This document shows, in pieces, positions 11,198 to 23,934 of a stretch of DNA of 64,000 bases (within the stretch, counting starts at the first letter, position 1; every line of letters begins with the position of its first letter). The notes under the pieces are model-generated. The model was not told where the DNA came from. It ran no database searches and saw only the letters and a list, made by a program, of their open reading frames with translations. The DNA lies in NCBI GenBank assembly GCA_963681505.1, contig OY811985.1, forward strand, positions 5,541,029 through 5,605,028, in the 5' to 3' direction. This DNA comes from Eunapius fragilis (Eukaryota > Porifera > Demospongiae > Spongillida > Spongillidae). Made by a program: the position numbers and the translations under genes.

Positions 11198-11760
11198 GGG
11201 ACAGCTTCGAGGAAGTATATTGCGCAATGTCACGGTCAAATTAAGCGAAATATGGTCCATGCAGTTTATCTGCAATATTGAGATAAAGCTTTTCTCTGAT
11301 TTAATTTTATCACTGTTTAGAGTTTCAAATTTTCAAGTTAAAAAAGCATGGTAAATTACTTAAATTCAATATTTTAGACTCAGTTCGGTATGTGCGTTGA
11401 TTTTTTTTTTCACTGTAATCGGTTTCTATGGTATTGGAGGCATCCATAACAACTTTGGTCCGTGTACTTTTCCACAATTTAATTTCTCGTCTTTCTATTT
11501 ATACATGGAGGACCTTTTGGGCTCGAATGTCAATGTTGCACGTGATGGAATTCAATTTGTGGCCTAAATTCAGCGCATCGCAAAGTATTGGAAAATGAAA
11601 AATGAATTATCGTCGTCTTTATCAATATAATGAACAATGCTCCATCTGCAACGGAATAATGGTCTGGAAACGGTGCCGACCTGTCTCCAATGACCGGAAT
11701 CGATCCTCTGCACGGAACACGTACGCCCTGTAGGCGTGTGTACCTATTTATAAGTTGTTG
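11198..11760. repeat. Dispersed repeat, inverted relative to about 16,190-16,900 and related to 29,370-29,570
   Basis: Shared blocks: CGAGGAAGTATATTGCG (11,208) with 29,382; TAATGGTCTGGAAACGGTGC (11,657) with the complement near 16,245-16,255; and CCAATGACCGGAATCGATCC with the complement near 16,208. An old multi-copy element; no intact coding region seen. Confidence 0.6.
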
Positions 11761-11806
11761 CGTTCTGTATCGTGTGGTGTGTACCCGATGCTACAAACAG
11801 TATAAT

Positions 11807-11871
<65 letters not shown>

Positions 11872-13357
11872 GACGAAGATTAATAGTGTGTGTCTCAAGT
11901 TTTTACGTAGCTATACCTCAATCGCCAGCCAGCGTCCTGTTTAATGGCATACGAAATGTGATCAAATGTGACAGTTTAGCCATAGATTATAAATCACCTT
12001 AATTATGACCTTATGGAACCCTTCCTCCTCACCCTCCCTTCCTGCCTTTCTGTATCTATAAAGTGTGTACAACAACAGCACTGACAATTCTTAGATGGTT
12101 GCACAAGGTCAGAGTACTCTATCAGGTTGCCATGGTAACTAATAAGAACAATATGAGAGAGGTGGAAGGTGTGACACATCACATAGTATCTTTTCATGGG
12201 GTGAGAAAACGAAAACTGCACTTCATTAGTACATGGTGCAAAGGATGATCTGTCTCTGGGCTTCGAATTACTGCTTACTAATGTCATTTCTTGCATGCAA
12301 CATGTACAGCTCTCTAATGTGATGAAATTTTTAGTATGTAAGTATTTTCTGTCAAGGCTCACTAGATATTATGAAGGCACGCAAAATGAGCTTCCACCTA
12401 AATAGGGCTGGTACTCATGATATCGACCGGGGATGGTACATGTAAAATGGTGGGGTTGTGCTTGGTTATTGGCAGGGCCAGCTTTAAGTGGCAGCTGGCA
12501 GCCCAGGTAAAAGCAGCAGCTGGAGGCAGTTGCTCAGTCGAAGCATTTGTGCATGCACAACACTTGTAGGCAGCAGTAATTCTATTTTGTTTGGTTGTTC
12601 ATTAATCAGTGCCAAATGGTAGCACTGTATGTGTCTTATCGCAAGAGCAGATGATCCCTGGGCACAGAGATGGTGGAAGCTGTTGGACTCTTAAGTTGAA
12701 TATGTTCTAAGTTGTATGTGCTAGTTAGAGGTTTTTTTCTCCAACATGTTTGGTGGGTTTTTTTTCCTGCTAGAGGTTTTCCCATAAGGAGATGTGGGCT
12801 CATCTCTATGTTGAGCCCCTTGCCTAGCCTTGTGTGTTGTTTGTGATTGCTGTAGCAGTGTGCAAGTGTAAAGTCTATCATGTACTATTATTAAAAGTTG
12901 GTGTGCCACAGGTGACACAAATCGTCATGGCATGTGATCTGGGAAGTGGGAAGGTATGTACCACTAGTTTACTTGTTGCAGCTTTGCTTGAAATATATAT
13001 AATTGCTCAGTACATAAAAGAATCCACATGCATGTACAAATTATTTCCCCTTGGAGCAGAAAGACAAAAACGTATTCATAGTGTAGAGAAGGTCCAATGC
13101 AACTATACAGTACATAGGGTACTTCACGTGGTTAGTTGGGCATTTATATGCGCGTAGCCGAACAGTTATGGGGATAGCTGTATCGTACAGCTGTGCCATT
13201 GATACCTATAGTCATCGATGTTGTCCTGTTTGAAGCAGGTGCAACTCTCTACTTCAGGGCTGTTATGGCCACTCAGGCCAATTTGTATTTTCTAAACCAC
13301 TCAACGTTAATGTCTAATTGCAAACTAAAAAAAAAAGCGTAACAGCTGCATAAGTAA

Positions 13358-13396
<39 letters not shown>

Positions 13397-13510
13397 CGAC
13401 CATTACATATATACATGGGAAGCATGTGGCTCTATAGAGCATTCAGAACAATCTGTACAACAGTATCATTCGTAAGGTGGACAGTTTACTATTGTGCGTG
13501 TGTGTGTGTG

Positions 13511-13558
<48 letters not shown>

Positions 13559-13737
13559 ACCTGGTTCGAGCAAATGCAACAGTGATCCTCTTAAGGTGTT
13601 TTGCCTTTACATTTGGAGTGTTTGGTGTGTATTGTAGACTAAATAGGTTTTCTTGTATTACAACAATAAAAATTATTTAATATTTTTATTTGCAATATTT
13701 AGCAAAAATGGCACTTACATACAGCTATTACGTGTAT
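11761..13737. other. Gene-poor, with (GT)n/(CA)n microsatellites
   Basis: (GT)n lies at about 11,810-11,870, (CA)n at 13,360-13,399 and (GT)n at 13,497-13,556. A segment at 12,063-12,160 (cactgacaattcttagatgg, gcacaaggtcagagtactct) is repeated inverted near 14,650-14,705 and partly at 15,860-15,885, so it is a dispersed repeat. One isolated stretch at 12,911-12,954 has acceptor and donor signals (CCACAG ... AAG|GTATGT) but no recognisable product. Confidence 0.5.
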
Positions 13738-13810
13738 GTATGGATGTATGCATGTAGGTATGCATGGATGTATGTGGATGTATGTATGTATGTATGTATG
13801 TATGTATGTA

Positions 13811-13865
<55 letters not shown>

Positions 13866-14620
13866 ATGTATGTATGTATGTGTGTATGTGTGTATGTGTG
13901 TATGATGTATGTATGTATGTATGTATGTATGTAGGTATATACGTATGTACATGTGTGTATGTATGTATGTATGTATGTATGTATGTATGTATGTATGTAT
14001 GTATGTATGTACATGTATGTATGTACATGTATGTATGTACATGTATGTATGTACATGTATGTATGTATGTATGTATGTATGTATGTATGTATGTATGTAT
14101 GTATGTATGTATGTATGTATGTATGTGCTTATATGTGTGTATGTGTGTATGTTATGTATGATGTATGTATGTATGTATGTATGTATGTATGTATGTATGC
14201 ATACACACATGCACACATGCACACACGCACACACACATGCACATACGCACGTACACATACACACATACATACATACATACATACATACATACATACATAC
14301 ATACATACATACATACATACATACATACATACATACATACATACATACATACATACGTACATACGTACATACGTACATACGTACATACGTACATACGTAC
14401 ATACGTACATACGTACATACGTACATACGTACATACGTACATACGTCCATACGTACATACGTCCATACGTCCATACGTCCATACGTCCATACGTCCATAC
14501 GTCCATACGTCCATACGTCCATACGTCCATACGTCCATACGTCCATACGTCCATACGTCCATACGTCCATACGTCCATACGTACATCCGTACATCCGTCC
14601 ACCCACCCACCCACTTACCC
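13738..14620. repeat. Inverted tetranucleotide array: (GTAT)n facing (ATAC)n, then (CGTACATA)n and (CGTCCATA)n
   Basis: The tract runs mostly as TATG/GTAT repeats from about 13,775 to 14,195, with GT and ACATG interruptions, and then switches to the complementary ATAC repeats from 14,262. It then changes to ACGTACAT, and finally to ACGTCCAT units up to 14,585. The two halves are self-complementary over hundreds of bases. All long reading frames here (Tyr/Met/Cys/Val or His/Thr/Ile) are repeat artefacts. Confidence 0.95.
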
Positions 14621-14714
14621 ACAGATAAGACCTCTCTCTCATATTCACTACAAAGATACAGTACTCTGACCTTATGCAACCATCTAAAAATTATCAGTGC
14701 TGTTGGTGAACATA

Positions 14715-14905
14715 CTTTATATAGAGAGAATGGCATCGGAGAGAGAGGGAGGGAGGAGTGAGGGTGGGGAGAATGGCATCGGAGAGAGAGGGAGGGAGGA
14801 GTGAGGGTGGGAGGGAGGAGGGAGTGAAAAGGGATGGAGAAAGGGCAGGAGAGAGGGAGACGAGGAGAGAGAGGAAGGGAAGGAGGGAGGGAAGGCGAGG
14901 GGAAG
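14715..14905. repeat. G+A-rich purine tract with a short tandem duplication
   Basis: AGAATGGCATCGGAGAGAGA occurs twice (14,727 and 14,770), followed by GGGAGG-type purine repeats. Low complexity; not coding. Confidence 0.8.
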
Positions 14906-15023
14906 GATTTCGTAAGGTCACAACTATGTACAGTAGTTTGCATCACGTTTTTGTATGCCATTGCTCACGACAGAATATTATCATTTGTTTTAGGTAGAGA
15001 AACACACAGTATTAATTTTCATA

Positions 15024-15054
<31 letters not shown>

Positions 15055-16189
15055 CACATAAATAGTATACCAGCATTGGAAATTAAAAGCACAACTTAAA
15101 TATGTATAGTTTAGGTAGCAAGTAATTGTCCCTGTCTCTTCTCCATACAATAGTTTAGATATGCGTGTGTTCATCTCCTTGTCCTGTGGGTCAGGCACTA
15201 CAGAGGTATGGAAAGTAAGAAACTACTTTAAGCTGGTGGTGGTTGACGTTATTGGATGGCAAGAAACATTTACTTGGAACATTGAACATGAGTTAACTGG
15301 TGGTATTGATACTGCCTTAGTTCATTAAGTCTTGCAACAGTGTGGGTAAGTCCATTAGTGATGTGATGGGGGCCAACAGGTTTCATATGCCTTCATGTAG
15401 TTTGTGTATTAGTGGAGCAGAGACAGGGACTACTACTACTTGCCATCTAAACTGCTAGGTGTGGTTGTATATGAACTCACATCTGCAGGCCATGAGTATT
15501 AAAACTGGCAAACATCACAACAGTTACTCTTTGTGCCAAAGAAGGTTGTTACATATTGTTATCTCTTTAACTAGAAACTATGCCGACTATGATGGCTTGA
15601 GCACTTGTGGCTCATGCCTGGTGATAGACTGCCGAAGGAAGTGTTTTTTAGCCACTGAAGTGAGTCATGGAAAGAGACCACGCACCAACAACATATCTTG
15701 TGCACAATATATCAAACGATTCAGGCCTTCCCGAATGCATTGGAAGCCACATAGCACCACCTACTAGTAAAGTGCGGTGGGCTGTACTTTCGCCAACCCC
15801 ATGAAAAGATAATTGTGTAAGTATACTGTGTCACATGCAGCTTCTCACACTCATGGCAACGAGTACTCTGATCTTGTGCAACCAACCGGTTTAGTACTGG
15901 TGTTTACCATGCTGTCACATTATTTTGTCCATTCATGGTTGTAGCCATGTAGTTTTGCATCTCATATGCACATGTGTATGTATGCCCTTTAGCAGACTGT
16001 TAACAATGTAATATTATTTAGAGGGGAGGAGGGGGGTTATGATAAAAACTGTACTATTAAGTACACATGCGCACATTTACACACGCACAACACACATGTA
16101 CGCACACGCACAAACACACCACAACAAATATACTGTTGGCAGTTTCGAGTACAGTACCATAGTATGAATACACTAAGGACGTACATACA
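14906..16189. other. No gene recognised
   Basis: Contains a (CA)n run at about 15,020-15,058 and an open frame at 15,459-15,767 with no family resemblance and no splice context. A short piece at 15,860-15,885 belongs to the dispersed repeat also seen near 12,080 and 14,660. Confidence 0.4.
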
Positions 16190-16910
16190 CGCGTTCCGTG
16201 AGAGGGGTCGATTCCGGTGATTCGAGACAGGTCGGGACTGCTTCCAGACCATTATTCTGCTTCGGATTGAGCACTGTTCATTACATTGAAAAAGATGACG
16301 ATATTTCATTTTTCATTTTTCAATATGTTGCGACGCGCTAGATTTAGGCGACAAATAGAATTCCATCACGTGAAACATTGTCAATTGAGCCGAAATCGCC
16401 CTCCTTGTATAAGTAGAAATACGAGATATTGAAATGTGGAAAAGTACGCGGACCAACTTTCCACATCTTTTTTCTGTGTTCCGTTCTGAGACTGCACGTT
16501 TCTTAAGTTTCGCAACATGCGATATCAAAAGACAGCAATGAATAATTTGAGTTGCTTAATAACTGCCCCGTTCAAGAGGAAATGACTATTTCCAGTGAGA
16601 ACTCACTTGAAATAGCCATTTTCTAGGAAGTGGGCTGTGTAGGCTAACGAAACATGTGCTACTCCAATTATTTCATATTTCATTGTTGTTTTTGCTACCG
16701 CACGTTCACACAAACCACGTAAAAAGGGCAAAGACTTAAGAAACGTGCAGTTTGAGAATGGAAAGCAGAAAAAAGATGTGGAAAGTTGTTACGGATGCCT
16801 AAAATACCATAAAAACCGATTACAAAATCAATGCGGTACCAAATTGTGTCTAATTTACCTTTTAAAAATTGACCCAACTGTGTGGATAGAGCTAGGCTGC
16901 TCATTTGTAC
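16190..16910. repeat. Dispersed repeat, second copy (inverted relative to 11,198-11,760)
   Basis: GAGACAGGTCGGGACTGCTT and CCAGACCATTATTCTGCTTC are the complement of sequence near 11,650-11,700, and the ACGGATGCCT...ACCATAAAAACCGATTACA blocks pair with 11,410-11,460. Between them sits a small duplicated block with GAGGAAATGACTATTTCCAG. Confidence 0.55.
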
Positions 16911-17402
16911 TGACTACTTTCCAACAATCAGAAGTATTGTGACACTTTACACCTGATTAAAAATCCAGTGACTTAATAACTCCTCGACAGGAGTCAAATG
17001 CAGTTAATTTTGTTACGAACTTAATGGACTTGCAGAGTTTAAAAGGATCAATTACAATTCAATTCTTTTGTTACTGGCAATGGACCAAGTGGCACATCCA
17101 TATTTATCCATTCAATTGCTGGCATCATTCTGCGCAAGTTTGACCTTCAACTGACTCTGCAGTCTGTGTACTGGAGCTAAATAACCCAGTCTCACAGACC
17201 TGGAAAAAAAAACTGATGGATAATTTAATGACAAATGTGGGGGGTCATCAATAGAACATCATGGTTTTAAAAAATACTTCTTGGTTCAAAAATAATAATT
17301 TATGGATTGCCGGCTTGTCTTCATGACAGCTTCATAAACACTAATAAGGAGAGAAAGAGAGATATGATCAAGCTTATAGTGAGAGTGTAAATAAGCATTC
17401 AC

Positions 17403-19532
17403 CCTTCAGATATTCTTGCACTCTTGCACTGCAATGCTCAACTGCTAAATCGTATGGAGTATGTCCCTAGAAAATACCGTGAATACAAAGCAGTTAACAT
17501 TTACTGCACCAAATCCATCCATACTGTGCATATCAGTTAGATTGTTCTATTTTTTTAGGTAGGGGGGGGGGGAAGGGGTGGTGGCATGTTAGAGAAATTT
17601 TGTGCAGCCATCCAGGTCTGCAACACATGTAAACTGGTGGCCAAAATGGACTGATTAAACAGCACTCATCAAACAAGCAAAAAAGCATAGTAGATCTATT
17701 TTATCTACAAGCAAAAACCATTTACCAAATACAATGTTATTTGTAGTTCATAACTGAATCAATATACTAACATTGCAATCCTGTAAGAAAACTGATGCTC
17801 CTTTCTCCACAAGTATCTTGCAAATATCCAGTTGGTCATGGATGACTGCTTTGTGCAGAGGGCTTTGGCAGCTGTATGACCATCACCCACATGAAGCAAA
17901 TCAGAGCAAAGCCAACATTACACAGCTGTTGTTGCAAATTGCAGGAGATACATCTGCTTTTGATCACCTGCCTTTGATCACTACTTTAAGGTCATGCATA
18001 CAAGTGGTTTAAATCTAGTAAGCCCTGCCCACATCTATGTTACATTTACCCTCACATAATTATTTAATAGCAAGTTAATGATCAATATTTATAAACGTTA
18101 ACAACCAATAACACGTATATACTAGAATTCAAGGACTACAGCAGACAAAGAACGGGCCGGCAAAGCCTGAGAATTTTGCCTCATTAATACAATGGATGCA
18201 CTATCCAAGTATCAGTTTATAGTTTTGCTAAGAATATCTATGTAGAAACTCAGGATATTACGTACATACATATACACGTGTCACATTTGACATATACATG
18301 CATGCACGACATGCAGGGCTGTTTCAATCGCTACATTTTCTTAACACATCAACTGCTGTATTATTATGGTACAAAATGATTACTCAGCAGAGTTGTACAG
18401 CAATAGCAGAGTGGATTGGTAAGATTGTTACTTCGTATAACTCAAGTATCACTAAACGCAAAATACTATAAATGTTTAAAATTACTCTACCTTTCTGTGT
18501 CGGCCAGGTTTAATTGTTCAACAGATACTGTAACAAAATCAGCAAGCTAACATAAAGCAGTTTACTTGAGATCTATGTAACGTACTGTTTGTTAAAAGAT
18601 AATGCACAACCTCCTGCTTTCCATTTCTAGCAGCAAAGTGTAGTGGAGAGCGGCCTAGATCATCCACAATAAACAAATTGTTACCCTGTTCACGCTGCTT
18701 TTTCAACTGAAATGTGATAAGGACACGTGATGCATATTAAAGTATGCACATGTTTAGTACAGAAAACTGATTGCTGATTTTACACTTACAGAAGTGAGGT
18801 CTCCTTTCATGGCAGCTTTAAATATAGATTTATGTATCTGCCATTGTGATAATTGGTACTCTACTGTCTTTGATCTAAAAGTATTGTACAACAACAATAC
18901 ATGATTATCATATAATTATAACAAATTATGGCACAACCAAATACAAAATCAGGATAAGTACATGTAAGTCAGTAACTGAGCAACGTCGATAGAATTACAT
19001 TGTACCAAGCTGTTACACGTACATGAACCTACCACTGAAACCATTAATACACAGTGCACATACAGCCATACAGTTGCTCTGTACTGCAAGTATCCATTAC
19101 TTCAACAAGTCACTCACCTCTCTTTGTCAATGTTCTTCACCTGCTGACATACGTCAGCCACACCTACTTTTAAGGCGGGGCTCCTGCAGGGAACCTCCAT
19201 TATGACCAGGCCATCCAATGGCATATCTTCAACACGCAAAGCAATCTCATCCTCCCTCCACACCTGCTGTATTCCACCATCGCCTGCTACAGGGAAGAGA
19301 AAGGTGTACAATGAATACAGACGATGATAACGGGGTAAAAGGGCGTACAATAAATACAGACTACATCTGACCTGGTGCACACGAACATTATGCAATAATA
19401 TCTAGATAACACTCGTTGATCACCATAATTAAACTCATACTCAGCATGCAATTGTGCCCCTAAAAGTATAATATTGTTGTATGAGGAAGACACTTTCATA
19501 AGGTAGCTGTAATTATTATGTGGGAGTGTTTT

Positions 19533-19567
<35 letters not shown>

Positions 19568-20227
19568 AACACAACACACACACATATAAACACACAACAC
19601 ACACACTCACACACACACATACACAAATGCATCTAAACATCTCTATAGATCTAGTTCATGTGCAGTTTTCAGACCATCCCCAGGAGGTACAAGCCATGAA
19701 AAAGGGGGCAAGGTTCTGCCCAGAACTAAACTCCTAGCCAAAACCTTACTATTCAGGAAGCTCCAGCCTTGGTCATAACAATCATCTGTTCCATTGGTGG
19801 TATGTCCAAGAAGTTCATTAATTTGGCGTCTGATGTCATTAAGAGTGCAATCCATGGTAGCCAATATGACTCCTATGTCAGTGGCTAATGCAAGTATGGC
19901 ATAAAATTATTACATGAGCATGGACATGTAAGTACATCACACACCACATCACATCTTCACAGCTGTGCAACAGCACAAACCAGATAGAAATTTACACAAC
20001 TCAGAAAATAGTTCCAATCTCTGCAATACACATAACAAACCCAAGTATGGTAGTACATTATTAACCAGCCCACATGCAGTGGTACATGCACATGGTGTGG
20101 CTAATGTAAGAAACAAATTCACTCATGCTGTTCATCATACTCACCTAATTTCTGTGCGTGTTGGAAGGATGAGCATGTCTCATAACCCTCTATGGAGAGT
20201 TTGTACACAGGTAGCTGGATACGATCC
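17403..20227 (-). CDS. DGKZ-like: Diacylglycerol kinase copy B: accessory-domain end plus ankyrin repeats, catalytic exons missing
   Basis: Minus-strand exons: 20,227-20,145, 19,872-19,750, 19,286-19,118, 18,874-18,790, 18,706-18,586, 18,527-18,491, 17,871-17,772 and 17,466-17,403; all phases agree. Content in order: end of the DGK accessory domain (DRIQLPVYKLSIEGYETCSS), the region with DIRRQINELLG...GWSFLN, EDMPLDGLVIMEVP, and ankyrin repeats (VDDLGRSPLHFAARNGKQE, SPLHKAVIHDQLDICKILVE, GHTPYDLAVEHCSARVQEYL). The last short exon was not fixed; an acceptor near 17,203 would give an immediate stop. C1 and DGK catalytic exons, present in copy C, are absent between here and the kinase at 24 kb. 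The first exon begins in phase 2, the same phase as the end of the kinase exon upstream on the same strand, so a kinase/ankyrin product is possible. Divergence from copies A and C is larger than between A and C. Confidence 0.75.
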
Positions 20228-20360
20228 CTGCAGGGGTTTGAAGATACAAAATGTGGATACAAAGTGCAGGTACAGTACACGTAATTGGAGCCCTGTATGT
20301 GCAAAGGACCACATACAATGTATGCATCACCCAGCAGAGCCTCTCTACACATGCAGCATG

Positions 20361-20653
<293 letters not shown>

Positions 20654-20677
20654 TGTACTATTGCACATTGGCAAGTA

Positions 20678-20816
20678 AAAAGCAAGGGAACAAGGCTTCT
20701 GATTGAAAAGGAAAATGATCCTATATTAGCAGTATGTTGTCATATTTAACTGTGTGTGCTAATATAGGTCTATTTCATTTTTCCTTTTCAATCAGAAACC
20801 TTGTTCCCTTGCTTTC
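20678..20816. repeat. Foldback (hairpin) element
   Basis: AAGCAAGGGAACAAGG plus CTTCTGATTGAAAAGG are mirrored by CCTTTTCAATCAGAAACC plus CTTGTTCCCTTGCTTT around a loop of about 60 bp. Confidence 0.85.
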
Positions 20817-20868
20817 TATACCACCTTCACCTTCTATACCACAACCTTCTTGTATAGAGAATCTTATT

Positions 20869-21540
20869 TCCGAGGGGGGGGGGGGGGGGGGCAAAGAAAT
20901 CTGTATGGACCCCATCGTCCAATACTGTAGAGCTTGAAGAGAGAATTATGAATCTGCTTTTAAAATAAAAATCTGACTTAAGAGAAAAAAGATACGGGGG
21001 ATTTTTTTAAAAAGAGGGCATAGGGGGTACCACCCTACGCCCCTTACATTTTATTATCCTTTTTGTTTTGCTTCAGATTCACATGGGATTCACACCGATC
21101 GATTCCTCGCAGTGAAAGTAGCTAGTTAGGACCCAAGTACAACTTGTAAACCCTCACTAAAACCTTGAGCATGTTTTAACCCGGTAATTAAACCTACCAC
21201 ACGTATCTCTGGAACCGCTGGGTTAAAATGTTAACTACATTGCTCTAGGTTCTAGCGAGGGTCTACAGATTGTACTTGGGTGCTAATGAGTTACTTTCAC
21301 TGCGAGGAATCAATCAGTGTGACTCCCACGTGAATCTGAAGTGAAACAAAAAAGATACGAAAATGTAAGGGGCGTAGGGTGGTACCCCCTACGCCCTAGT
21401 TTTTAAATCCCTCGTATCTTTTTTCTCTTAAGTCAGATTTTTATTTTAAAAGGAGATTTGTAATCCTCTCTTCAAGCTCTGTATTGGACAATGGGGTCCA
21501 TACAGATTTCTTTGCTCCCCCCCCCCCCCCCCCCCCCCTC
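20869..21540. repeat. About 670-bp palindrome capped by G and C homopolymers
   Basis: The left arm starts with a G-run (20,874-20,891) then GCAAAGAAATCTGTATGGAC; the right arm ends with GTCCATACAGATTTCTTTGC then a C-run. The arms stay paired inward through the CTGACTTAAGAGAAAAAAGA, TACCACCCTACGCCCC and TCACTGCGAGGAAT blocks to the centre near 21,210. No coding capacity. A foldback or non-autonomous transposon. Confidence 0.9.
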
Positions 21541-23120
21541 GCTTGTTTCATTAAATTATTCTCATGCTTCAGTATTAAAAAAAAAAAAAACATTTTATTT
21601 TCATACCATGGATGGAATAGTATCAGAAAAGTAATTACTGTGGTTAGAACGTTATCATGGTAGTGTACAGTTTTGATCACACACACTATCTGATCAGAAC
21701 ATATCCAGAAGGTGAATACTTGAATACAACTTTCGTTTTAATAATCGTGCACCGTTGCATGGACCACACTTAAACAGTTTGTTTGCCAACTGCTTTAGTT
21801 TAGTCCTCTGCATGGACTGGCAACTGATGTGTAATGAACTTTTCCTTCTGCAGACTGTAGGTTTACGAGTGGTTAGCTGTTGCCAGGTTCCGTTTCTGTA
21901 GGGGGGGGGGGGGGGGGGGGGGGGGGGACACCTCATTGGAGCCTCTTGCTTCTCATATATCTGCTGTAGGCTGTAAAGCACTGACTTCCCGTAGTATGTA
22001 ATTCCATCAACGGAATTGTCTAGCCTTATATAAGACGTTATAGTAGAAATAGTCAAAACTAATACATGCAATAGTGTCGGATTTTGTCACAAGGCTTCCT
22101 TTAAAGTCATCGTATATCACTGCTCCATTCCATTTTCTCAACCGTTTGGCAATATGGTCAGACATGTACACACGGAGCTCTATGGACCCTGAAATCATCA
22201 AAAGGGCCTCAGATGCTCTTAGATTCAATATTAAGAATTTGGATCACGCCCACGACATGTGATTAATATTATTATTAATACATTAGAAAATAGCTAGCTG
22301 ATGTAATTGGCTATTTTTATACCACATAAGGTACTACTCGCTTTAGTTAATTGCCTGAACAATTAGGTGTCTAACAGACCTGAAGATAACATGCGGACAC
22401 ATCATGAAGCGATTGGTACACTTGGTATTCTTTACAAATGTTCCTGTCGTGAGTTCGTGAGTTCATGAGTTCAAGTTCGTGAGTGAGTGAGTGAGGGAGG
22501 GAAGGAAGGGAGGGAAGGAGGGAGAGAGGGAGGGAGGAAGGAAGGAAGGAAGGGAGGAAGAGGAGGAAAAGAAAAGAAGACAATGACCACAACAATGACG
22601 ACAGAGAAATTTTAGATGGGACGGGGTACGGACAATGGGGACGAGTATTTTTGTTCTCTAAAAGCGCACTGTTTTATGGTACGGAAACAACGCAGAACTG
22701 TTCTCCTTTTTGATATTGCTTGATTGCCACTAAGAGCAAAGTGACCCAACTCTTGGCTGTCCTGTTGGACGTGAGTGATGTTTTTTTAATGACTTCACCA
22801 TACTGATGGATTCCTATATGGAATGTACTCCCGTAGGTTCCGATAATTTTACATTGTTGCCATGAAAATACACCAATTGCTATACATTTGCATACCCAAA
22901 GTTGTAAGGTTATGAGCTGCTGTTGAATGCCTAAAAATTTCAGTGACCTTATTCCATTCGGTTGGGCATAAATTTGGCCCTGCATAGTTTATATTAATAT
23001 CAATTACCACCAAAACATAGTTGTTATGCAGATACACAAAAATTTAAGGTAGAGTTTAGGTACAGTGGTAGTAAACTAAGTTTAATGCTGAGAGTTGCTC
23101 TGTGTCATATAGTGTTGTTA
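21541..23120. other. No recognised gene; minus-strand open stretches and a G28 tract
   Basis: Two minus-strand open stretches look faintly coding: about 22,189-22,080 (preceded by ATTTCAG; YMSDHIAKRLRKWNGAVIYD) and 22,985-22,680 (GPNLCPTEWNKVTEIF). I recognise neither; they could be remnants of the missing B-locus exons or transposon-derived. A pure G-run occupies about 21,901-21,927, and a purine-rich GGAA tract runs from about 22,480 to 22,575. Confidence 0.35.
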
Positions 23121-23149
23121 AGCTGGCTATAGTGATGATGCTAAGGCCA

Positions 23150-23620
23150 AGATGTAAACATGTTTCTACAGATGCATTCAATGAACGATTCTAACCAATC
23201 CTATACTGTGCATTAGTGCCCAATAGCATTGCAAGGGGCCCTTTTCCCCCATAATACCCTTATCCAATCAAATCACCCCAAATTGTTGTCGATATGGTTA
23301 CAGGTTTTGTATTTAAGTGAGGGCTCCATGGGTACAGCACTCCAGTCATAACCTTGACTGCGGCCAGTTGCTCACCCACCCTCCACTCTTCCCCTCTCTC
23401 CATGATGTATTTCAATGTGTACATGTATATGCATTTTGATCAATGGTGGGCGACACCCTCCGGGCTTCTACCCTGGACAGCCACCAAACCATGACCAGCG
23501 TCTTGGTTTGGGACACAGGCCGACCCAATGGTGACCAGCGTCACCCGTTGGTCCCTGTAGGCCCAGTGGTATGAGGCACAGCTGCTACATGCCTGGCTGC
23601 GGCTGTCGCCTGCCCCCATC
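23150..23620. repeat. Dispersed repeat, inverted copy of about 43,590-43,960
   Basis: Shared in opposite orientation: GAGGGCTCCATGGGTACAGC (23,322) with the complement near 43,795; AGTCATAACCTTGACTGCGG with 43,758-43,782; and GACACCCTCCGGGCTTCTA with 43,676-43,690. No coding sequence established. Confidence 0.75.
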
Positions 23621-23934
23621 ATGGGCCAAACACAACTACGATTCTTAGTATGGGGCAGGGGAACATTTACTCAGCCTGTAAGAGCAATTAGATGGCATTA
23701 AACACAGTTAAAGTTCATAATGAGATTTTATGCTGCAAAAAATATTAATATCCCCAAACTTATCCATGCAATTATCTAACTGGGTTAGCTATAACCTCAC
23801 TTCAAAAAGCAGGCAGCCATTCTTTGTCCTCCTGTAGTTTACATAATAATTGGTGTGTCATAACTTCACATACTACAAATAAAACTAACAATTTACACCT
23901 ATTGACTAGTATTGTGACACCAATTACTTGTGTT

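Noticed and set aside
12911-12954. Isolated exon with good splice signals (VTQIVMACDLGSGK)
   Set aside because: Too short, no homology and no partner exons on the same strand.
13699-14961. Long open frames up to 306 codons
   Set aside because: Translations of tetranucleotide repeats (Tyr/Met/Cys/Val and His/Thr/Ile); no codon bias or homology.
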